Position numbers and translations under genes: made by a program. The notes under the pieces are model-generated. The model searched no databases. It saw only the letters and a list, made by a program, of their open reading frames with translations, and was not told the origin of the DNA. From Galbula dea (lineage: Eukaryota; Chordata; Aves; Piciformes; Galbulidae): a DNA stretch of 64,000 nucleotides. Location: contig VWZX01002867.1 in the NCBI GenBank assembly GCA_013399015.1, positions 1,623,392-1,687,391 of the forward strand, written 5' to 3'. Shown in pieces: positions 24,599 to 36,089 of the stretch (position 1 is the first letter of the stretch; the number at the start of each line of letters is the position of its first letter).

Positions 24599-27365
24599 TA
24601 ATAGTAGTCCAGATAATTCATGTTGAATTTAAAAGTAGAACACTTCTGTAGAACTACATTCTGTTGCATCTTCAAATCTTGTGTTTTCTCATACCTCTTA
24701 AAGTCTGAAGTCTTCTGACCAAGACTAGGTTCTTCAATCAGAATTTCATCAGGAAAAAAACATATTCTCAGTAGCATACTAGATAGCTTCATAATTCTAC
24801 CTGGCTCCAAAATACCTGTTTCTGTATCAGCATTAGAAATAAATCACTTCCCTCATTACTCAACCATGGAAGCATTTAGATGAAGGTCCTTCCTGATTTT
24901 GATGTCACCCAAACACCCTTGGAAGTTACCAATAAAGGACTTGATCCCACTACTGTTATTTACCTCAGACCTTCTCTCTCACAACTGCTTCACTAGTTTC
25001 ACTTCCACTAATAGCTGTTCTGGGATGAATTTCTCACTGTCCAACTGGGGCAGTTATGTCACTATCACACTTCCCTTTTGCCTTCAGTTGGTGTGATCTA
25101 AACATTAGTATGTGGTGGAATTTGTTAGGCTTGTGAAAGAGCTCATGCTTCTAAAAGAGCTGGCTTTCAGAAGGAGTTAAAGTTGGTTGCACATATGGCA
25201 TGGGTGTCTTGCTTTTCTTTGTGAATCAGAAGTGAGTGTTGGAGAAGAATCAAATCCACCAAGACACAACTGGAGTGTGGTTTGGAGGGGAAATGCCTTT
25301 TTATCACTGGGGGGAAGGGGTCCTTTAAACCAAATTTCTACAGACATTTGGAGTGAAATCTTTCTGAAACCTAGAACAATTTTTTTGGTTGTTTAAAATT
25401 ATTTCCATCCCTATCTTTTGTTTTGTTTTTTTTTCCTTTCCCCTAACTAGTTAGAAAGAGCATTGATCCTTGGACTCCATTCTACTCTACTGCAGCTCTG
25501 TCAACTAAATAAGAGAGACATGATCCAAACCCACTGGAACTGAGCAGCATCAATGCAAAACCAAAGGTAGATACCAGCTCACTTGGTAGTTGGACTAGTC
25601 AAACTAGATTAAAAAAGAAAACCAAGAAAAAGAAACTATCATTTCCAGCCAGCCCACATAATCCTGTATCTCACCAAGTCTCAGTCTTCCTCCACAAACA
25701 CAGAAATGTTTGCAGCCCTTTCCTCAGATTATTAAACCTGCTTTCAGAATGTGTAATGAGTAAGTTAAGTTTCTGGTTTCCCAGATAAAAAACAGAGCAG
25801 AAAGAACCTCCTTCTTCTTTAGCTGACTGACATCCAGCCAGACAAAAATGGATTGGTGGCCACAAAATACCATTCTAATCAAATCTGATAGAAAGACAGA
25901 TTTTCTCTTTGCTATGTCCCATTTATGCCCACCACCAGCTAAAAATGGAAACCAAATATCTAGTATGTCCTCAAACATCTTTTTGTGCTGGCTCACGGAA
26001 TATGTGTGAGCAGTTTGCAATGCCCTTCAATTTGTTTTGTCCTCTTGCTTTGTCTGATGACAATCTATATGTAAATGTTATTTCATCAGACCCTGAATTC
26101 CTTCAGAAATGTTGGAAGTGGAACTTTGTTGCTCACTTTGGACAGACCACATAGTATTTGTCACTGAAAGAGCCCAGCAAGGATATCTGAACCTGCAAAT
26201 TCAAGGTCTGGTTTCTATAAGACCTTGCAAATTGCTTTCCACAAGTGTTTTCCCAGTAAACTGCAACTCTTATAGCCCCTTATAAAATCAAGTGCTTAAG
26301 TACTCATTTAGATGCTAAAATGTGTTGATGAACAGGAGATGGACTTAAGAACAAGCTTAAAGTTAAGTACATAATGAAGTACTTTGCTGAATAAGCCCAA
26401 ATGTCTGTAAAGTGTAGGGGGTTTGTTGTTTGGGGTTTTTTTTCCCCTCCCCCTTAAATTCAAATAAATAGTCAGGGAAATAATTCCTATTCATTTCCCA
26501 TATGGTATTTGGACAAGCAGGCAGGGAGGCAGCACAGTCTCCTGGAGCCACAAGTAAATACTGCAGAGTAGGTTTGATGCCCTGGACTCATCCTTCCCCA
26601 GGAGCAGACAGTTTGGGGAATGGGGACTCCAGCAGGTTCTGGCACCAGGAAGGAAAAGCATCCCCAAGGCAGCAGCCTAATTGCTAATTCTTAATTACCT
26701 GATAGTTACAAGTTAAGGAACACTATTTTGATCCAAAAAAAGACACATGCAAAGATGTGCACTCATATTAAAATGCAAATATTTTTTAAAGGACCTGTTT
26801 AAAAGAATGGCTGCATGTATAAACTTAATTTGCTTTATCTACAGTGGCCTCTCTGGGAGTTAATTGTTTAGCTAATTATCATATTTCCTACTATGATATA
26901 GTTTCCTGGACCAGTGCATAGGAGGGGTAAAGCTGTGCCCTTGCTGAAACAAATCTGTTGGTCAAGGAACTCAGTTCAGGCTGCAAGTTGATGGCCATGG
27001 GCTCACTAGTGGCACCCCTACCTAGCTGAGCTTTCTGCTGGCTCCAGAGAGCATTTTGCCTTAATAAATGAACAAGTAAGAACTTCAGGATCAGGCCTGG
27101 GGCTGCTCCCAATCAATTAAGAGAAGTTTTTTGCATGACTTTGTTGCACTTTTGCTGCAAGAGAGCAGGAAAAAAAGGATTTCTTCCCAGAAAATGATGG
27201 ATTTCTCCAATCTCTTTATGATGTCTCCTGCCCAAAGCACTGCAGGTCAGCAGCTCTGGTGCTCTTGCTCCTGTGACTGGGCAATGGGAATTCACTGCTT
27301 GCCTTTATTAAACTGAAGACCTTGGTGGGCTGCTGGAGAAAACAAAAAGCAACACCATCACCATT

Positions 27366-27402
27366 GGGAAAGGGGTAAGAGGGAGGGGAGGGTGAGCACG
27401 TG
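27366..27402 (+). promoter_or_regulatory. Predicted G-quadruplex motif next to a CACGTG E-box
   Basis: Five runs of three or four G occur at 27366-27368, 27372-27375, 27381-27383, 27385-27388 and 27390-27392, with loops of 3, 5, 1 and 1 nt. This meets the usual G3+N1-7 pattern with one spare run. The palindromic E-box CACGTG follows at 27397-27402, four bases later. That the motifs exist is seen directly; any regulatory role is inference. Confidence 0.5.
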
Positions 27403-30400
27403 AGAGAACCACATGTGCAGGTTGCCTGTGTATGAACAGCAAGCTTTCTGGCTTGACATTTATTGAGAAAATAGATCTTACACTGTATCCACCCAACACC
27501 TGTTGAGAAACACTGACCCCATTACAGAGGTTGGATTTACACTGGCTCTGTCTAACACCCTATAAAGGAGGCCAGTGGTGCAAAAGATTAAAGAATGCTG
27601 TTAAGTAAGTTGTTTTATTTCTTTTGAGACTGAAAGAAAGCTGCAAAGTGAGAGGCAAGCTTTCCTGGGTTATTTACTCTTCATTACTGGGGATCTTGAA
27701 GGGCCTTGTATAAACTGCTCTAGTCGGGTCATGACAACACTTTATAAGGTGCAAATGTTGAGGTGGAGCCAGGGCTATGCTGCAGGGGAAGCAAATGGAA
27801 AGGTCCCTCCCGACTAAATGGAAAGTTAGTGCTAATAAAAGCACTCATGGCTTTGGCATGGCTTCCCAGGCACAAGGGACCCATGAACGTGGTTTGCACC
27901 AGGACTTGCTGAGCCCCAAGCAAGTGCCCCAGCCCCACAGAGGGCTGGTGGGGATAGGTACTGCCCTCGATGAAGTTGCTGCATGTAAAGTCATTTAGCT
28001 AAATTCATATGGTTAAGGGCCAGGGTTTGGGGGGGAAAAAAATCCCTTCTTTTTTACTAGCTGCTGTATAATGAATAGCCCATTTCAAGGAATGTGTGAG
28101 TTCCTCTTAGGGCTCAGTGAATTCTGCAAGATGTTTTCAGTCAATGTGAGTCCCAGTTTTCAAACAAATGGCTTTCTGTGTAGTTGCTTCCCTCTGCTCT
28201 CTGCCCTCCTTGGTCATCTGTGGGACCTGGTTCTACCTGGGCAAAGCCTGATGGAGATGGCTCACCTGCATTCACCAGGGGTGGGATAAGCTTGGGTCTG
28301 CCTCTCACTCCCTTTCCTTCATTGCTTGTGATAGGAACCTCCAGCATTTGGGGGCCAAGAGGGAGAAGCAAGGCTTGCAAGGGTTCATGGGTGTTGAGTG
28401 GCTATGTCCAAGTAGGGCAATGAAAGATTGACCTTAACCCAGCCATAGACCTTTGAGGCTTGACTGTATTGCCTTGAGACATCCTGAAACATCTGAGGCA
28501 CCTGTAAGGGGCTGACAGATCTGATACAGGACTTATGGGAGACCCATATCCTGTGGGAGTAACTTTTGGGGTCAGAGAGAGCCCTGAGGAGATCCCAGAC
28601 AGCTTTAAACATCTATATGTGGGTTCACAACTTGAGTCCTTTCATCATCCTCTGTCCAAAGACTGGCTAGAGGTGTGGGGACTCAGAAAAGCCTCAGCTG
28701 AAGAAAATAAACAGAAAAGAGATCTATGCACTGCTCAGAAGATGAAAATACAAAGGATACACAGAGGCAGGAGGTGTTTGCTTCCATCAGCAAAGATGAA
28801 GACTCCTCAGAGGGGTGAGGACCCCAGGAGGAGACTGTTTTGCTCAGTCATCATTCAGCAGAAACCTGCAGCTCTTCTGCACTGCCTCAGAATAAGCCCT
28901 TTACTTTGGAGAAGGCATGATACAAAGCCTGAATGCCTTCTTCTGTTTTCCCATGTGTCCAAAAAATATTGACCCACAGCTCCAACAGCTCTAGAGAAGT
29001 TGGTTAAGCATCTCAGAAGCTTTTGGAGGTTCTCTGTTGGCTTCAGCATGTCTCTCCTTTGAGCTGTGACACGGTGCATCAAAAGGGGCACTTCAGGCAG
29101 ACAGATCCTGTCCCTGCCCTAGTTGCCTCCATCACCAAATGCTCTCTGGCCATGGGAATGGAAGGATGGACTCTGGGCAGCAGATGTCAGGGTGTGTGAG
29201 AAAATCCTCCTTTATTCAGTGGGCCTTTGAGGCAAGCTTCTACCTCACCCCACACTTTCCACAGCCCTGTTTGGACACAAACAGCAGTTTTGTGTAGGAA
29301 TAATTCCTTCACAGCCAGGAAATACACTCTCAAGGAGACCTTCTTATTAAAAAAAATAGAATAAAAAGATTTTATTTTAATCCCTCTGGGCTGGGACTTG
29401 TCCCTGATTTCCCATGCAGAGAAGCAAGGTTGGCATGTGCTCTGCATTTGCAGGAGGCAGAGCAGATACCTTGGAGCTTGCAGAGGAGCTGGGCTCTGTG
29501 TGTGTTAGGAGAACTGAGCTCTGTAGGTTCAATTAATAGACTTTGGAAAGAAACCAAGGCCTGACGATCCCCAGGCTTATTTTGAGTGAAGGAAGGTGGC
29601 TGTTGGAGAAGCATTAGACCTGCCAGGGTCTTAATACAGCTGGGATCCACAGTGAGAGCTTGAAGAAGCCAAGAGTCTGGAACCTGATGGCTGCTGAGCC
29701 AAGGAGTCCCATTGCTGGGACAATAAACAAGCAGGAATGGGCTGTGCAGATGAATGCCTCCTCTTTTGCTGTGCATGCACTGTAAAATCCATATGCTTCC
29801 CAAATCACAAGCCCCAGCATTTAGCCCTGAGGTCTTTAGTGAGAAGGATGAAGAGAAAACAGCTTTCTAAAGTAGGAAAAGGGGGAGATTGGTATTAAAG
29901 AGAAAAAAAAATCCAACAGTGCTTTTCAAACACTTAAGGGCCCATTAAGTTAAAAAATCTTTCCATTACTAATTTCAGTTAATTACCATCTTAAACAAAT
30001 AAAGACCTTGGTTACTAGGATCAAAGGCTGGTGCTTCAAACTAAGGCAAAGTCTCTTGAAGTCACAGATTTGGAAAAGTGCCTAAGCACACACCATGGAG
30101 TTGGTGAGGTGGAAGGCCAGGGAAGGTGAGCATCATGAGAGATGATGGAGAAGACAGAGCCAGCCCCACACACCCCCTTCACCATCACCTGGAATGTGGG
30201 CATGCTCCCCTGTTGTTTCCACCATCCAGATCCAGAAGAAATCACAGCTGCTGGTTGGTTAGGTGTTACTGTTCCCATCCTTCTCCTTAAACCTCTGCAT
30301 CATGGCTCTGGCAAAACCCAAGGTCAGAGGAAAACGTTCTCAGTTGCTGATGATTGATGACCAATTGGGGGTGAAAACCCCTGCATAAGGAGTTTTCCAC

Positions 30401-31779
30401 CCAAGGACCTAAATCCCCCACTCTGGCACTACTCCTTGTAGAGAAAGTCCATTCCAAAACCAGATTTCAGGATGAGTCAAGCAAGCAAGAAGGAACTGGC
30501 ACACCAGCTGAATATTTAATTGTTGTATCTGTGCAAGCAGTAAAAGACTAGGAGGGAAGAGGTCAGGAGGGAGGAACTACTCTGGGATGACTGGGAAAAG
30601 CACAAGTGTTTTATTTATCAACTCTGTTTACTTTAAAATACATCCAACTGGAACTCTAGGTGCAGACATAAAAATTAAAATAGAAAACATCCTGGGCTAG
30701 GCTTTTAGAGGATGCAAATTGGCATGGGACTTCCCATGGCTTCCAGCAAAGCCTGCTGCCTTCACACCAGCTGCACTCTGTTGCTCTCAGTTTAGTCACA
30801 TAAAGTCAGCTCTGCTGCTGCAGCCCATTTTGCAAGGAGAAAGGGAGATGGAGAAAGGGATGAGGTCTCTGAGGTACCTGTGAGCTGAACCATTTGGGGC
30901 ATGGGGGGGGTCTGAATGAAACCAGAAATGAAGGAGAAGCCAACACAGGTCAAGGAGCACAGGTGTGCTCCAGATACAAGCCATGTTATGGCTCACTGCA
31001 GATCCTGGGTGGTCCAAAGGTGTTGTTCCACCAAGGGCTTGTTGGAGTTAACCAAGCCCTTGCCTCCTGGACTTGCCATGGGGTCCAGGGAAGCAAGTTC
31101 AGGTGAGGTCAGCAGAAAGAATATGATCATTGAGTAGTAACAATGAATACAAATTACCAACAGACCATGAAATGCAGCCTCAGACTGTTCAAAATGCTGG
31201 AAAAGAATACAGTTAAACTTCATCTGCCCAAAAGGGGATGCTGAGACCTTTCTTCAGGTCTGTGTGATACTTGTTGTGAGTTATGGATACAATATTAATA
31301 GGAATAATCCCATGTTTCCTTGCTGCATGGATTAATCCCCTGCTGAAGCATCAGAAAGCCTGGACCAGGCTGTGATGGAGCTCTTGAGGGACACCAAAAA
31401 TGCTTACAAATCCATGGCAGCCCAGGCAGATTTGAGTGGCTCCAAATGGGCAGATCTGCAACTGGAAATACATCTCTTCAAACAGGCAAGAGTCTCCAGG
31501 GTGACTGGAGGTGCAGAAAGACCATTTTCTGCACTAAACTTGGAGTGTAAATCATGGTTTAGTCCCATCAACACTTTGTTCTTCTCCTAGTAGGACTCTA
31601 TGCTTGATGTGGTGTGCTTGGAGAGCTTTGTCACAGGGAACATATGGATCTTTCTGGATTATACACTGTTGGTGCTAGAGGCTGTGAAGAGCTGAGACAG
31701 ATACCCAACCAGTCCTTCTCCAAATGAAGGTAGGAGGGGAAACAAAGCTGAACCCTGTAAAACTGAATGAAAGATGTAA

Positions 31780-32195
31780 GAAGTCTGGAGAATGCCTTGT
31801 GAGGAGCACCTAAGGGAACTGGGGTTGTTTAGTCTGAGGAAGAAAAGGCTCAGTGGAGACTTTATCTCTCTCTACAGCTACCTGAAAGGAGGTTGGAGCC
31901 AGGTGGGTGTCAGTCTCTTCTCCCAGGTTATCTGTGAAAGGACAAGAGAAAATGGCCTCAAAACCAGGGGAGGTTTAGATTGGATGTTAGGAAGAGTTTC
32001 TCCACTGGAAACATTGTTAGGTATTGAGCCAGGCTGTCCAGGGCAGTGGTGGAGTCACCATCCCTGTTCAAAAAACATCTAGATGTGGTACTTGGGGACT
32101 CAATTTAGTGGCATGGGAGTGCCAGGTTGCTGATTGGACTTAATGATCTATCTTAGAGGTCTCTTCCAACCTTCATGATTCTGTGACTCTGTGAA
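31780..32195 (+). repeat. CR1 LINE 3' end, about 415 bp (longest copy)
   Basis: Plus-oriented copy in correct order: 'gaagtctggagaatgcc', 'ggaactggggttgtttagtc', 'tacagctacctgaaaggagg', 'gtctcttctcccaggttatc', 'ggggaggtttagattggatg', 'ccaggctgtccagggcagtg', 'acttaatgatctatcttaga', then the tail 'atgattctgtgactctgtga'. It extends into the end of the LINE's coding region and 3'UTR, but the overlapping frame (31792-32082) has no intact reverse transcriptase segment. Confidence 0.96.
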
Positions 32196-33610
32196 ATAGT
32201 CTATTTACAGAAAAAGCTGAACTGAAATTGCACTCAGAGCACATCTGAGCAGCTTTGCCTGCTTAATGCAGCCTTAGTAGGTGGAGATGAGAGCCCTTGC
32301 AATAATACCCTCCCAGCTCAACGCCCCAGTGAACCCTCTCTGAGATAACATCTTCAATAAGCTCTCTGGTGTTAAATAAACAGCCAGAAAGGGAAAACAA
32401 GAAGGGATCCAAATCTTCCTTTCTCCCTAGCAGTTGTGTTTTGGGGAGTGGAATGGTTCTGGATAGAGGATCCTCCATATGGCTTAGTTAATGGATCGTG
32501 ATAGGAGTGAAAAACCTTCCTAAAGAGGAATTTAAAGAGCTCAAAGAAGAGCCTTTCTGGTGGTAATTTATGGGCTGAAGGCTTGCTTAAGGAATGCAAA
32601 TAATCCCTAGGAGACATGCCTGCCACTGACATCTACAGGAGCAGGCACTGCAGCGAGGAGAGCTGGGTTTGGGCTGCTGAGAGAGATTAGAGAAAGGTGG
32701 CAGCATGTGGTGGTGCCTCTGATGAAACTATTAGCTGAGGAAGCAAGTTACATCTCTCTAATTGTGTTAGTATTGGCCAAATCTGGGAGTTCTCACCTAG
32801 ATTTTAATTGGCCAAATTTTTCTCTTGAAGTCAGTTGGAATTTGCCTGTTAGGGGCTCTGTAACAGCTGGAAAAAAAAAGGTCTTTAGGTCTAAACCTCA
32901 CTGCCCTTTCTTGTACCAGATGCTCTGATTAAGTGTCAAGAAGTCCCCACTAGGCAGTCTGCAGGCAAAGGAGATGGGCTTGAAGCTGTACAACCACTGT
33001 GGTTGACAGTGAACATCTGAACACTATTAGAGAGAGAAATGAAGACAGAACCATACTTGAATATGTGAAGCACGAGCAAAAGTTTAGATGGAGGCATCTC
33101 TGAGGCTGCCAACACCATTTTTGCTGTTTCATCTCCATTTCTACCACTTTCCACAACTCAACATGTTAAATAATTCTGCTCCTCAGGGGTGAAGGTAGAG
33201 AAATAACCTCCATGAAAAATGAGACATTTGAGGAGCAAGGACAATAAAAGGCTTCCAGATTTTTCATCTTCCTGATTAAAAAGTAACTTCTCCTTGAAGT
33301 TACTTCTCCAAACCCCTTCAAAGAAGAAGGGTCAGAATATAGATATGAGGGAACTAAGCTATGCTTATGATCCTTTGGGTACCAGGTGCAGGTGAAGCAC
33401 AGATTACTGCTTCTTAGGCATATTTGTAGAAGAAGGCAGGACATGAGGCTCATGAGATACTCAGTCCCTTCAAGGGTTCTCCCTGAGCTGGGTCTGAGTC
33501 AAGTTGATACACAGTTATGATGGAGCCAAACTCTCAGCCATTTCTGTAAGCAGATGAAGTGCTGATCTTCATCTCTAAGATGTTGAAGTGAAGACTGTTA
33601 TATATTTGTG
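32196..33610. other. Unique noncoding sequence
   Basis: No gene. The motif 'ttggccaaat' appears twice, near 32773 and 32809, in AT-rich sequence. Short open frames (up to 95 codons, 33166-33453) are not credible. Confidence 0.5.
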
Positions 33611-33773
33611 AATCACAGGCTCAGAGAATGGTTTGGGTTAGAAGGGAGCTTTCAAGGTCATCTAGTTCAACCCCCCTGCAGTCAGGAGGCACATCTTCAG
33701 CTAGATCAGGTTTCTCAGAGCCCAAATAACCTGAGCTGGAAAGGTTCCAGGCATGGGGCATCTACCACCTCTT
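33611..33773 (-). repeat. CR1 LINE 3' end, 'ctgcagtcaggaggcac' subfamily
   Basis: Antisense tail 'aatcacaggctcagagaatg', then 'gtttgggttagaagggagc', 'tcatctagttcaaccccc', 'ctgcagtcaggaggcacatc', 'agctagatcaggtttctcag' and 'ctggaaaggttccaggcatg'. It shares its subfamily with 46914, 47364 and 52156 and is clearly different from the other two groups. Confidence 0.94.
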
Positions 33774-35808
33774 AATGAGGGCTCTAAAATCAAAGCATGA
33801 ATATCAATAGCAATTCACAAGTGAGGGAAACTACTCATGAAATGTCTACCAAAGAGAAACCTTGACCAAACCCAGAGAAAAGGCTGAGTGAGAACTGTCA
33901 AGCTCTTCCATTTTTCACTCTGGAAGTGGTTGGAATTTGGTGTCTCCTGGAAACCTCACACATCTGAGATGTGGGGACCATAAAAAATGGTCAGCAATTA
34001 AACCAGATGAATAAAATGTGGAAGGAAAATGCTATGGTTGCATTTGGGACTTGCCATGGAACCTTTTGAAGACCTTTAAAATCATGATGGATGCAGTTTC
34101 AGCTCCACTGAGCTATTCTACTTACACCACTTCTATGCTTGACCTAAACAGCTGTTTGATAGCTTATATTTCAGCATGTTTCATCCACTCTTTGTTGGGT
34201 TTGGGTTCTTGGGGTTTTTGTTTTTTTCATTTTCCCACAGATTTCTGTTAGAAAAACATCAGTGCATGTGTTTTGATTTAAACAGCTCAAATGCTGGTTA
34301 ACACTGGGTATTTCAAATGGTTGAGGCCTGTTTAAATACATGGAACTTTCCTTCTCTATGGAAAACTGGAGGAAAGCAGGAAAATTCTCTTACCTTGGGC
34401 TCTAGATACACTAAGATTTGGGTGGTGGATGTGTATAAGGCACTTACATGTGTATGGATGCATGTGGGAATGGAGAAGAACAACCTGGCCCATATTGGGA
34501 GTTTCCAAGCAGCCAAAAGTGATAGACCATTTTTCTTTAAGATTTTTATGGAGATCTTTTCTGGGGGCTGAGGTGTGACAATTGGCAGCTTGGTGCATTT
34601 TCTAACAGTGCTGGATATTGGCTAATTAGAAAGGGAGTCTGATTCCAAGCCAAACAAGTTGAGGCCACCAAGTCTTCCTAGGATGTTTGGCTGAAACCAG
34701 ACAGTGAGGGCTACCCTCTTCAGGAAGAACAATATTGTTAACCCATGTTCACAAGTGCAATAGAGCACTGGTTAGAAAGCAAAGCTGGTCTAAAATTGGC
34801 TTTATGGGAGTGATCAGTCTTCAAGCTCCTTCCAGCCAGGAAATAAAGCCCAAGCCATATGATTTGTTTGCTATTTATACAAGTGATACCACAGATTTAA
34901 GTGCAGAAATTGGCATTTTTAGCAAAGGATTGAGGATTTATTCAGTTTCCCAGCTTGGGTGATTAAAGTCAAAGGATTTCCCAAAGGCTACAAAATTCAT
35001 TGATGCACCAGCCCCCCCTCCACCCCTCCAAGAAGAAGCCCTTCATCCCCCACCACTTGTCATTCTGCTGGCTCCTCTGTGCTCTAACAAGCACCACACC
35101 AGTGAGGCTGAGGACAGAATTTTGGCCCCATTTCCTCAACCTTATTAATTTCCAAGTGCTCTTCTACTAAGTGCACACTGCAGGCTTCATGAATCTGGAT
35201 TCTGACCCCAGAGACCTGGTAGACAGTGAAATAGTTTTCCCCAAAGACCAGAAGGAAGCTTCATAACTCAAATCACACACAATTGGGTCTGACAAGGCAT
35301 GGGTGAAAATGCTGGTGTGAACAGAGTGCCTTTGGCAGAAGGAGTCAGAGCAGTGAACTTAACATGCCATGTCCTCTCATGTACCATTACTCACCCTGTG
35401 GTCTGCAAACCACTGGTGGTCCAGGAGGCATCAGAACATGGCCCAAGAGATGATAGAAATTGCTCTGTTGTGTTTTCTCTGAAATGAAAAGGCTCATTCC
35501 AAAAGAAAAACAAATGAAAAGGGAGAAACTGTAAGCCTAAAGCACTTCAAATTCAGCCTCCTTGGTATTTGGTTGTAAAGGAAAGCTCTCACAGCAGCAG
35601 CACACAAGATGGTTCTGGGATTTTGTATCCTACAAAAAATGAGGTTGTCTGTGGATTTAAGGATGCTGGAAAGAACCAAGGCAGCAGATGAAGATGAAGA
35701 CTGGGATGAGACAAGCCTTCTGCTCTTCTTCTACATGGGGGCATGGGGAATGCTTGCAAGTTTTGCAAGTTATTGGGTCAGTAATTTCTCATTTCTGTGC
35801 CATGTGGA
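33774..35808. other. Unique noncoding sequence
   Basis: No gene and no recognisable repeat. Open frames stay below 85 codons. Confidence 0.5.
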
Positions 35809-35897
35809 ACCATAGAATCATAGAATTGTTTTGGTTGGAAGAGACTTTTAAGGTCAAGTCCAACCATCACCCAATACTGCTAGGTCACTGATAAATC
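35809..35897 (-). repeat. CR1 LINE 3' end fragment
   Basis: Antisense tail 'accatagaatcatagaattg', then 'ttttggttggaagagac', 'aaggtcaagtccaaccatca' and 'actgctaggtcactgataaa'. The usual 'atcat' block before 'caagtcc' is missing. Similarity is lost within about 90 bp. Confidence 0.9.
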
Positions 35898-35987
35898 ATA
35901 TCAAGGTGTTGCTTATAAAACCATGTCCACTCTGGGAGTCAAGAGTTCTGCATTCATTTTATTCATTCATGTTGAGACTGAACCCAC

Positions 35988-36089
35988 ACAGAAAGAATCA
36001 TTAAGGCTGGAAAAGATCTCTAAGATCACCAAGTCCAATCATCAACCTACCACCACCATGCCACTAAACCATGTCATTAAGTATCACAA
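35988..36089 (-). repeat. CR1 LINE 3' end fragment, second of a tandem pair
   Basis: Antisense: 'cagaaagaatcattaaggct', 'agatctctaagatcaccaag', 'aatcatcaacctaccacca', 'accatgtcattaagtatcac'. It lies in the same orientation only about 90 bp after the copy at 35809 but belongs to a different subfamily, so these are two insertions rather than a duplication. Confidence 0.92.

Larger units (their letters stand above)
21961..31779. other. Unique noncoding sequence, rest of CR1-free block
   Basis: No gene recognised and no CR1. Simple features are an AGG run at 24579-24598 and a G-rich motif at 27366-27392. Open frames reach 145 codons (28535-28972) and 143 codons (29372-29803), both without domains and overlapped by others. 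Positions 26690-26910 are AT-rich with an octamer site and TAATTA-type cores. Confidence 0.5.

Noticed and set aside
28535..28972. 145-codon plus frame
   Set aside because: Translation shows no known family and a minus frame overlaps it. No exon boundaries are convincing.
31792..32082. Open frame resembling a small gene
   Set aside because: It is the 3' portion of a CR1 LINE, identified by its ordered 3'UTR blocks. Similar frames at 4136, 12194, 15923, 38772, 46310 and 56107 are rejected for the same reason.
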